From Liopterus haemorrhoidalis (lineage: Eukaryota > Arthropoda > Insecta > Coleoptera > Dytiscidae): DNA of 64,000 nucleotides. The stretch lies in contig OZ020616.1 of the NCBI GenBank assembly GCA_963971575.1, positions 15,593,575-15,657,574 of the forward strand, given 5' to 3'. Made by a program: the position numbers and the translations under genes. Positions 34,501 through 46,500 of the stretch are shown here, one piece after another. Positions within the stretch are counted from its first letter, which is position 1; every line of letters starts with the position of its first letter. The notes beneath the pieces are model-generated. The model did no database searches. It was not told the DNA's origin and saw nothing but the letters and a program-made list of their open reading frames with translations.

Positions 34501-37500
34501 TTATCTCCTAATAAAGTTCCCAATAATTTATTTGATGATAATTTTTTATTTATTTTTAGTCGTAAAAAGGGTCATCTTTTCAAGTTCGAAGGCTCATCTA
34601 GTGCCCTAACAATGAACACATCTGATATAACAAGTGGCTCTAGAAACACTAAAGACAAAATACTTGTATGTCCACCCGATCCAAACAACATAACTCTAAT
34701 CTTCGTACCACTCATGTGTTTCATCGATGAAATTGAACAAGCTATCAGAATCAAAACTGGAACAGTATCTAATTTAAAACAATTTGTATCAGAATACATG
34801 TCTGAAAGATTCCTTGGAAGACATCGTGGTCAAATTCATGCACAAGTTGAAGCTGCAATAAGAGCTACTGATGCATGGAAAGCTACTACCATGTTTGATA
34901 GTAGCAGAGATGCAAAACCATTACTGATGAGTACTGTAACAGTGGATAAATGTATTCAGGAATCAAAAGAACTTATGCAGAGTTTACCACTTTACGCAGA
35001 GAAGATTTTGAAAGATGTGTGTGGTATTCTAGCTGAGTATAGGTAAGAAAATTATATACAGACATATTTTCATATCGTTACATCCGTAATCATTATAACC
35101 AAGATCAACGGTAGTTTTTTTTTTGTTCTAAAGTGCTTTATTTTTTGCAGGGATACTTGCCAGGCAGCGTATCGTGGCATAGTTCAACCACATCCTGAAG
35201 ATCGTAGGATTTGCAGCGCTGCCTGGTTGAAAGATGAAGATATTAACCGTTTCCTCAAATCATTACCTAACTGGCTGAATCTGAAAGCGCAGCAAGAACT
35301 ACAGAACCGTAGTGATCGCCGGAGATTACGTAGAGAACACACGGAAGAAGAAAGTCCAGAAGATGTCAGGTTAAGAAATTTGAGAGAAGCAGAAATACTG
35401 GCTAGCAATCTAGGTAAAATATATGCAATATTACCCTTAGCATTAACGGGAGATGGGTTCCAAGCCTCCCGCGGGTGATTGGAACTGGTAGATCACGGCC
35501 GTGCCGATAGCGAGGCAACCGCTTCAGACACGAAATTGGATGGGGCTTCAAAATTAATGATAAATGAGGTTTTTTACCGCTCAGTAACTAGCGGGAACGG
35601 TCCAAATTTTTGCCTCAACGGTTTGCCTCCGGCAGGAAATTTTATACGCACAACACTGCCATGAATAATACCGAATAATCTTTATATATAAAAGAGAATA
35701 TTTGTGGATATGTCCGGAAATTCTAACCGACTTCCAGATATGGTACCGAGTTGAAATTTGGCATACAGGTAGAAAATGCCTTCATCATAACTAGAAAAAT
35801 CGAAAATGTCAAAAAAGTCCCATTAGAAACGAGAAATTAATAATTTTGTTTTTAATTATATTGGACCATTGGAATATCTATTAAACCGTCAGCACGGGAA
35901 TTTCCCTTCAATAGTTGGTTGTACAATTATATTGAGATCGGGAGTGTTCGGTCAAAATCGTAAATGGCTCAAATATGTAGGAGTGGGGACGCATTTAATC
36001 TCGGTAGTTCGTGCGGGCAACATCGCTCTGAGTACAGTCGGTAGATAATCTAGCAATAGTAAATATGCCTTTTGAAAGTAAGTTAAATGGTCGTGCTATT
36101 ACTAGCCAAAGTCGCGAAATAATTTCTTATATTTTGACTTTTATGAGGCTGGGGAACCTATTATTCCTTTCAAATTAGTTTTTGCTTGAATGGCTGCTGC
36201 AACAGGCGTAACAAGAAAAAAAAATCTATTAAGGTGAACCCTCGAAATTTTCTTCACCTAGAAAAAGTGTACAAAAGGATCGTACGAAAAGAAATATAGA
36301 CGATTTTGATAAAGGAGTTTTAAAGAGAACTATATTAGACCTGCATACAACAGAAAAAAATAGTACCTACTCTGTCTAGTATTTTACCAAAATTTTAAGA
36401 TTTCGCGGGATATGACGGAGATCGGGAGACACTCCGATGGGAGAATTAGTATAGGCATCTTTAAAACAGTTTGTGGCCTCCAGAAATATGACATCTCACT
36501 TAAATTATTTGTGAACAAGCACATATTTATACAATGGTAGAGTAAAACAAAAAATATATAATTAGACCATACTTAAACTATTCGCACCTAACCTAATTTG
36601 AACCCATTCCGACATGGGCCCGGTCTAAACCGGCTACGCCTGTATTTTTTTCCGGTAGCGAAGCGTCGGGTACACTGCTAGTATCATATGTAATACACGT
36701 TTTTAAACATATTCGTTCACTGTTGCAAGCAGACGTGAGACAATATTCTATTGCTATTAACTTCTTATCATAATAAATACGTTTGAATTGAATTGTTACA
36801 ACAAATTAAGCAATTTTAAAGACATAAAAAGGGATCTGTCGCGTACAGAAAATTTGTTAAATACATTCATATATAGGGTTACCATACGTCCCGGTTTGAA
36901 CGGGACAGTCCAGGTTTTCAACATATGTCCCGGCGTCCTGGCCTGGTTTGAAATATGTCCCGGTTTTTTAGTATTAGTAAAAATGTTGACAAATTCTATC
37001 AAGTTTGCGAATCATACATTTCTCTTTGGTAACAAAATTTTGAAGAGCTTGCAGAATATACCTGGGCATTCGATGTATCTATGAATTGGAATAATATTGA
37101 GAAAACAATGGAGCTATTTAATTCAAAGTTTTCCAATCTTGTTATTAATTCTGACAGATTATTTGACGAAGTTGTATACGCAAAAAAGTTTTATGATGAC
37201 ACTAAGCGCAAAAATTTATGGCTCGAAAAAGACATTAGTATCGAGGAAAAGTGGATACAATTATTTCAATATTTTCAAGAAAAAAATATTTCAATTACAT
37301 ATTTAAAGAAAATTATCGAATTTATATTTTGTTTTCCTGGAACATCAACATCCATAGGCGTCTACTTTCTATAATGCAAAGCGTATGGACATCTGAAAGA
37401 AATGTTGGTGCATTATTGTTTGTTTTAAACGTGAATTTAAACTGCACTGAATTTTATAAACACATTGAAAATAACGATAACTTTCTACAAAAAGTATTAT

Positions 37501-40500
37501 CTACAGAAAAAGAATAAAATAAAATTCTGTGATTATTTTGTAATATCTAAAATAAAATCAAATTATTATTTAAAACACGCTTTTGTAATTTTTACCCTGT
37601 CCCGGTTTGGCGAAAAAAAAATATGGTAACCCTATTCATATAACATATACACATCGGAAAAGTCTATGGATATAAAAAATATATGAAAATAAATAGCGTA
37701 TGGTTTCTTTTGTACGTTTATTGTATTCTACCAATTAAAATACTTAATAAAGAATAGTTTACAACAAACTAAACTAAATGTTATTTATAAAAATAATCAA
37801 TATTTGGAAAAAAAATTGATGTACAGAAACATTTAGATTTGTAAAAAATTAAGAAGAAAAAAAAACAAATGCTAATAGAGAGTACGCCCTCCACGTTGGT
37901 TGATCACAGCTCCACATCTGCGATTCATGGACGAAATAGCACTATCGATGTCTTCTTGAGATAACTGTGCCCATTCTACTCTTAGAAGCTCTCTGAATCT
38001 AAAATTATCGTGGATGTTATCCATATATGGAGTAATTCTACTCTTAAGCATGTCCCACACATGTTCAATCGGAGTTAGATCCGGTGACTGTGCTGGCCAT
38101 GGTATCGCATCAATATCTCCATTATCCAGCCAGTTCGTTACAATTCGTGCAACATGTGGCCGAGCATTATCCTGGGCAAGATGAAACTGATCACCAACAG
38201 CACCACGAAATGGACGCACAATAGGTTGAAGAATATTATTCAAATATTGTTGTGCTGTTAAAAATCCATCGGGAACTTTCTGGACGTGCCTCAAACGTTC
38301 CAAATTACCGGATCTTCTCCATACCCTCGTTAGACGAGAATCTGGATGAATTCCAAATCTGGACTCATCAGTAAACAATACTGTAGCCCAATCATTATCA
38401 CACCAATATTGAAAATTGTGACACCAGTCTAATCTTGCCTTGCGATTGCCTCTATGGAGGGGTTGACATCTGATTGGTCGTCGAGATAGAATATTAGCTT
38501 CGTGGAGACGATTTCGTACAGTATCGCTGTAACTCCCTTACCAATTCGGGTGCTGTAATAGTAGGTTGTCTTCTAGCATTTAAGACCAAAAATCTGTCTC
38601 GGCCGGACTCCTTATTTCCCTGTAACGCCCCCATAACCGATTAATGACACTTTGAGAAACTCCTATCCGCTGGGCTATATCAACATGCCTGAAGCCAGCT
38701 TGGAGTACCACCGCACGATTCATCTCGTGGATAGTTAAATGCTGTCGCTCCATTAATATAAATAATGCCACTGCTTAAAAACACTGCAATTATTAATCTA
38801 AACATATGATCAACCTACGGATCATGTACTGAATAAAATTTTTCAAATTTGTATTTGTATTGTCTTGTTGGTTATTGTTTTTCCTTGTTTTCCATAGCCA
38901 ACTACTCATAATTGCCTACTTTAATTGAAATAACACATTTATGGCCGGTATTATAAAAACCTAACCAAAGGACCAACTATCTAGTTGCAAACTAAATTTA
39001 GTTGATAACTAATATAACAAGTTATTTAATTTCGGTATTATAAATCAGAACAGCCAACTAAGTAACTAGTTCACAACTAAAACAATTTAGTAGCAAGATT
39101 TACCGACCGAACGTTAGTTATACAACTGACCGGTAGATGCCTACCTATAATTTTGACAGTTATAAGCAGTTCACTTTTGTAAGAACAAACTAACAGAAAA
39201 TTTTGTTTTCAATAGTTTGCACCTTTGAAGCTGTATGTCATGTTGGTATTAAAAAAAGTCACTTTTTTAAAATGTCGCTCCATTTGACATATGTCATAAT
39301 GAAAAATGATATCTAAATTATAATGATCATAACCTTATCAACCTAAAGTCGGTTTTACAGAGTAAAGAATATTTTTAATTGACATTTAAAGTCAGTAATA
39401 CACTATAAAAGTAACCAAAATAACCAGATTTAGTTTGTTCTTACAAAAGTGAACAGCTTATAAAAAGAATTCTCAAATGGAAAAAAACGGGATAGAGGTA
39501 AAAACTATACAGAAATTGAAAAAGAGAAAAAATTTGATATACAGTCTGTTCCAAACGGTTAAGCGGAACTAGATTTTGCAATCTAGTTACTTTCATCGTT
39601 TAAATCGTGCCTTTCGGCCGTTTTGTTTAAGCTTTGTAAATTATACTTACAATAAACATTTTTTGGTTAAGGTTAATATAATTTTAAAATGTAATTTTCT
39701 TTATATTTTGATTTTTTGTGTCATTCTTAATACAAATTTCCCATTTATTTATTTTTTTGTCATTAAAATATCTAAAAAAATATTTAATTTTGACATATGT
39801 CATTCGTTTCCATGGTTTCATTGTTGGAATTTTAAATTTTGACATCCCAACATGAAAAATGAAATAATCCAAGCAAGGTCCCTTCTCGTGACAACCTAAA
39901 AGAACTAAATTCCCATTTAGTTCCGCTTAACCGTTTGGAACAGACTGTAGTACATAAATATAAAAATGTAGTGGAAAACAAAAAAACGGAATAAAGGCAA
40001 AAATTATATAGACGGTTCACTTTTGTAAGAACAAACTAGGAGGGAATTTTGTTTTCAATAGTTTGCACCTTTGAAGCTGTATGTCATGTTGGTATTCAAA
40101 AATGTCACTTTTTTAAAATGTTGATCCATTTGACATATGTCATATTGAAAAATGATATCTTAATTATAATGATCATAACCTTATCAACCTAAAGTCGGTT
40201 TTACAGTGAAAGGAATATTTTTAATTGACATTTAAAGTCAGTAACACACCATAAAAGTAACCAAAATAACCAGATCTAGTGTGTTCTTACAAAAGTGAAC
40301 AGCTTATACAGAAATTGAAAAAGAACATTTAATAGATATAGTGCATAAATATAAGTTAAGGACTTTATTTAATTATCAATTAATACAAAAATAGAGAAAA
40401 CAGTATCTTTTGAAAACCGAAATCTGTGTTTTAATTGTTCATCATCATAATAATTAAAGGGGTTTCTTCTTTCATGAAATTCTCTAGGCTGACGTATTCT

Positions 40501-43500
40501 TGAATTTTCATCATTAACCACAGAACACAATATATTACAGTCTGTTCCAAACGGTTAAGCGGAACTAGATTTTGCAATCTAGTTACTTTCATCGCTTAAA
40601 TCGTGCTTTTCGGTCGTTTTGTTTAAGCTTTGTAAATCATACTTACAATTAACATTTTTTGGTTAAGGTTAATATCATTTTAAAATGTCATTTTCTTTAT
40701 ATTTTGATATTTTGTGCATTCTTAATACAAATTTCCCATTTATTTATTTTTTTGTCATTAAAATTTGTAAAAAAAAATAATTTAATTTTGACATATCATT
40801 CGTTTCTATGGTTTCATTGTTGGAATTTTAAATTTTGACATTCCAACGTGAAAAATGAAATAACCCCAGCAAGGTCCCTTCTCGTGACAACCTAAAAGAA
40901 CGAAAATCCCATTTAGTTCCGCTTAACCGTTTGGAACAGACTGTAAGAACGGACACTGGCAGCAAAAAAAATTAGTACTTTCCCTCTAGGAATATACCAA
41001 TGAACTAAACAACAACAACCGCCAAATTTAAATTTTACTATCTGATTTACGTTCATAATTACCATTATTATTGTATTAAATATATTTTATTACTTATATT
41101 ATCAAAAGTTTTACAATTAAAAAAGAAATAAATATATATTTAATAATCCATATACATTAATATAACCTATAAATAAGGAATTTAAATAAATAAATCTAAA
41201 TAAAAGGTGTAAGCTATTTATTTTTCAAACACAAAATTATACACAACATTAAATATTATTTTAAACAAAACATTATAATTACTAATTACAAACACTGTAT
41301 TAATAAAATTGGAGGCTATACCTGTTTTTTTATTTTTTTCGGCCTCATATTTGGTTTCTACACATTTCAGATCATTATAAGACAATATCCGCAAAAAATC
41401 AATTTTTGTCCGTCTTCCCGAGATGTACAATGTATGTATCAAATACAGTATAAGATGACCAAAATTGGAAATAAAACTATTATTTGAACCATGTATTTGA
41501 AAATTAACAAGCTTAAATGCGTATTACTTCAACACCAACTGTCATGTGTTTGACAGCTAATGGCGGCTGATCGACAGCTAGAACACGAAGTTTCTGATCG
41601 TTTGAAATCGGGTGTATTCGTAATTTATTTTGCACTATGTCACCATCTACCAATATACCAGAAAACTAAAACTCGAGCCAAGGTCATTACATACCAGTGG
41701 CACCCGGGTGTCATTAACAATGTCAGAAATACTGTTTACGGATGGTGATGATACACTACTGACAGATGATACTGATGACCTAACCTGTAAATTTTGTGTT
41801 ATTTATATATATATATAAATCTATTCATATGTATTTTTTTATGTACAATATTATTACTTACTTTGCAGTTATTAATTATCAAATACAGTCTGTTCCAAAC
41901 GGTTAAGCGGAACTAGATTTTGCAATCTAGTTACTTTCATCGTTTAAATCGTGCCTTTCGGCTGTTTTGTTTAAGCTTTGTAAATCATACTTACAATAAA
42001 CATTTTTTGGTTAAGGTTAATATCATTTTAAAATGTCATTTTCTTTATATTTTGATTTTTTGTGTCATTCTTAATACAAATTTCCCATTTACAGTCTGTT
42101 CCAAACGGTTAAGCGGAACTAAATTTTGCAATCTAGTTACTTTCATCGTTTAAATCGTGCTTTTCGACCGTTTTGTCTAAGCTTTGTAAATCATACTTAC
42201 AATACACATTTTTTGTTAAGGTTAATATCATTTTAAATTGTCATTTTCTTTATATTTTGATTTTTTGTGTCATTCTTAATACAAATTTCCTATTTATTAA
42301 TTTTTTTGTCATTAAAATATATTATACAGTCTGTTCCAAACGGTTAAGCGGAACTAAATTTTGCAATCTAGTTACTTTCATCGTTTAAATCGTGCTTTTC
42401 GACCGTTTTGTTTAAGCTTTGTAAATCATACTTACAATACACATTTTTTGTTAAGGTTAATATCATTTTAAATTGTCATTTTCTTTATATTTTGATTTTT
42501 TGTGTCATTCTTAATACAAATTTCCCATTTATTAATTTTTTTGTCATTAAAATATATTAAAAAAATAATTTAATTTTGACATAGGTAATTCGTTTCCATG
42601 GTTTCATTGTTGTAATTTTAAATTTTGACATTGCAACGTGAAAAATGAAATAACCCAAGCAAGGTCCCTTGTCGTGACAACCTAAAAGAACGAAATTCCC
42701 ATTTAGTTCCGCCTAAGCGTTTGAAACAGACTGTATTTATTTTTTTGTCATTAAAATATTTAAAAAAAATATTTAATTTTGACATATGTAATTCGTTTCC
42801 ATGGTTTCATTGTTGGAATTTTAAATTTTGACATCCCAACCTGAAAAATGAAATAACCCAAGCAAGGTCCCTTCTCGTGACAACCTAAAAGAACTAAATT
42901 CCCATTTAGTTCCGCTTAACCGTTTGGAACAGACTGTATATATTTTAGTATAAATAGTAAAAACAAATTATTTCAATGTAAACAAAATGGTTACTATTTA
43001 AATGTAATACAAATATAGTTGTGAACTATAATTCAGTACCCAGAAAATCTGTCAACTAATTTAGTTTGTAGATTTAGTTGGGAACTTTTTTAAACCAACT
43101 TTTATAATACCGAAATCTATGGGTTAAATTAGTTTAACTCTTAACTAAAATTTAGTAGCAAACTATTTTGCTTTATAATACCGGCCGTAAATGTACAATA
43201 AGCAACATATTTTCATATTTTTTCAACATCCCTAGACTTTTCCGATGTGTGTATATTACAGTCTTCACTCATTAGTCCTGCACATTTAGGGCGTTAGGAA
43301 CTTAATATTTTATTTATATTATTATTTTTTAGGTGAAGGTGGAATTAATTCTCAAGAAATAATTTCCGATATGGGCTTATTAAAAGGCCTAGCCCAGTTA
43401 CAAGAAAGTATGGAATGGTTTTCAGTTCGTATATTACATTTTGCGAGTGATTTGAGACATGAACCAAGCCTATCTCCAGGTAATGGTAGCGGAGACAAAC

Positions 43501-46500
43501 TACCTCCAGTCTCAGGTCCAACACTACAGAACTTGACAAGTATCGGTCAAGATTTCGACGAACTAGCCAACACATGTCTGTTAGTGTTACATCTTGAAGT
43601 AAGTCATTGATTGTCATTTTATATCACGAATATTTGAGAGATAATTTTTGGTTTTAGGTTAGGGTGCAATGTTTCCATTATCTGTTAGCGCATAGTGTGT
43701 ATAATAAAGAAACTCAAGAACCAGATCCAAAAGTTTTAGAGCTAAGTCGAGTTTTAACGAATGTTGATGAAGTTATGACTTCGTGTTTACATCCTAGAAA
43801 ATGCAAGGTAAATATACAAATTTAATGAGGGGACCATCCGCTTTATAGCCTGGTATGGCTCCTAGGTGGCAAGATGGTAGCCAACCTTTTCACAAAACTA
43901 AAGATTTTTTTTGGGAGGGAAACGCTTTAAAAATGAGAAAGAACTGAAGACGGTACTGACTATATTTTTAAATGGACTGGCCGTAGAGGATGTATGACGA
44001 GGGAATACAAAAACTTTTCACTAAAAACCTAATACAAAAAGTTAGGTACAATAGGTGCCTAAATATTAAGGGCGAATCTATGGAAAATTAAGTTAAGATA
44101 TGTACATACATGTAAAAATCTTTATTGATTATTTTGCAATTGTAAAACGGATATTACTTTCCGTACGATCCTCGTAAATGTAGTAAATAAAGTTTCGCAT
44201 TTTTAGTTAGGTTTAAACATACGTACATTTAGTCAAATAACGGTGTAGATACAGTGACATAGCTTCAAATTTCGCTAGTCCTACTTTACATGCTGTTGAA
44301 TTTACACGATCTAGAATAAATCTTATAGGAGAGCGGTCGGCAACCATTTTTACGTCGCAGGCTGCATTCAGTAACTTATTTTTTAATTTTACATCGCAGG
44401 CCGCACGAAGTAACATGTTTTTTTTGCGGAACGTACTATTTTTTGTAGTTTCTATTTTTTACAATCTTAAGTTCTTATTTACACCGGTTTACACGTATTT
44501 ATGTCGGCATAAATACGCGTAGTGTATAAAAAACTTAAAGCAGCGTGCCAGAAATGTGTTGGCTACGCTTGATAAGAAAAGTAAATATTTTATTTTTTGT
44601 TATTGGTAGGCCACATAAAATTGTTCGGCGGGCCGTATTCGTCCCACGGACCGCGGTTGCCGAACCTTGAAATTGTAATAACCAATTACGTTTTTACACG
44701 ATATATACGTGCCTGAAGAAGCCGTTTAAAACAAATACAGCAGTACATGCCTGTTTTTCCACATGTACTGCTGTATTTGTTTTAAACGGCTTCTTCAGGC
44801 ACGTATATATCGTGTAAAAACGTAATTGGATGTATATGCATACAAAATTTCAACTCTGGGTTTATTTGTTCGGCTACAATTTCTAGTGAAAGGACAGGTA
44901 CACAGACACATGAGTATAAAGTTTGCTATATTTTACCTACTTACAAAACCCTAAAAATACTATACTACTAAAATTTTCTGGTTGCCTTCCACACAAGACA
45001 TCTTCCTCTCTGCTTGGCCACTGACAGTCAGGTTGACTTTTGACCCCACTTACACAAATCCTTACTAGATACTCGTTAAATCTTCTAACAGCTGATCCCT
45101 CCATCTTGTTCAGCATTTGATTATTTATTTCTTTTGTTTTAGTACATATTTGAAGGTTTAGGACATCTGATAGCAAAAATTCTCATAAGCTCCTCCCAGT
45201 TTATGGACCAGATTGATGAACCTGGTATACAGCGCATGTGCAGAAACGTGTTTGCTCTCCAACAAACGCTCACAAACATTACAATGACCAGAGAATTAGC
45301 TTTGGATCACGCCAAACACTACTTTGAACTGTTCTTCCAGACGCCTGAGGTAACTATTAATATAGTATATACTAAGACTTGTACTCCTCAAGTTTACCTC
45401 AAGATCCTTTGCTCCATTTGATTTCCACTCCACTCCAATCTCTTCAACGAAATGCTGCCATTTATAGTCCGTTCAAACGTTAAGTTGGTTTTACACAGTT
45501 CAATTTATTGATCAATTTTTTTATCAATTAATTGAACAATTTATTGATAACCTTGAAATTAAGAGAACCACTGTACACACATCAATTTATTTATCATTTG
45601 TTTTTTTTGAAAACTTTTACATTACCAACTTTAAAATTTTTGACATATATTTCAAAATGAAAATATTGAAAAAATCTTCACAAAAACATACAAAATTAGG
45701 AGCTGTGAACAAAAACAACCTGTAAAGCAGGTGCAAGCATATTAGTGCATTTTGTTTTTCTGCAATCATCTCGCGAAAAATGTAGTGAACAGACTCGCAT
45801 AGTCGGGTCTATTTTGTATCTTTTGTGGTTAAAAATGATGGTTAAAAAGTAACATTTTAACTAGTCGTTAAAATTTTAACTTTGTTTCTTATTCTGTATC
45901 TCAGGTTAAAACCCAAGCGTTAAGTTCTAACTTTTTAACCTTATGGTTAAAAGTATGTTATGAAATTATCTACAAGGGACGTATTTTGCTAGTGTAATTG
46001 TGGATTTAATGTAAATAAGTGTTATGGTTGTATCGTGAATGAACAACGTTTAAATATGATAAATCTATATTGCGGAAATGTACAATATTTATATATAAAT
46101 AATTATAGGTGCAGAAAAAAAATAATATTACCATAACATGCAAATGTATAATCCGTCTCAATTTGAAATACGAAACTATATCTGGTTACTTTGGTAACTG
46201 TTGTGGTGTAAACAGACTTTGGCGTATCCGTGTGAACCAATACTATGATAATATTATAAATGTATTGTCAATACACAACATAAAAAATGAACTTTCCCTG
46301 TTAGTTACGTATTATAAAATGAGACATATAATATCAATATTTTCTTTCTTTCTTCCATATTAAGATACTTTTATTTTCAGGTTATGTTTACCTTATTTTT
46401 ATTTTTAAATAAACAGAGAAAGTAAAATATATAAATGTACACAGTTTTAAAGTTTTAAATATTAACTTGCAATCAGTGATGGGCGCGTAGAATACATGAT

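Larger units (their letters stand above)
37648..43256. mobile_element. 5.6-kb long-TIR element holding Tc1 and many MITEs
   Basis: The left end tacacatcggaaaagtcta and the right end tagacttttccgatgtgtgta are inverted. The inversion continues inward through acattta-y-ggccggtattataa (38940 and 43190) and a few hundred bases of related sequence. The left arm is interrupted by a Tc1-like element at about 37700-38930. The interior has a Harbinger-like nuclease fragment (40345-40505), two MITE-B and several MITE-A copies. Probably an old PIF/Harbinger element; this is inference from the nuclease fragment. Confidence 0.6.

Noticed and set aside
35479..35664. 61-codon frame right after Sec8 exon 7
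   Set aside because: Sits past a good donor (gtaaaa). The spliced product joins perfectly to exon 8 and the frame has no Sec8 similarity.
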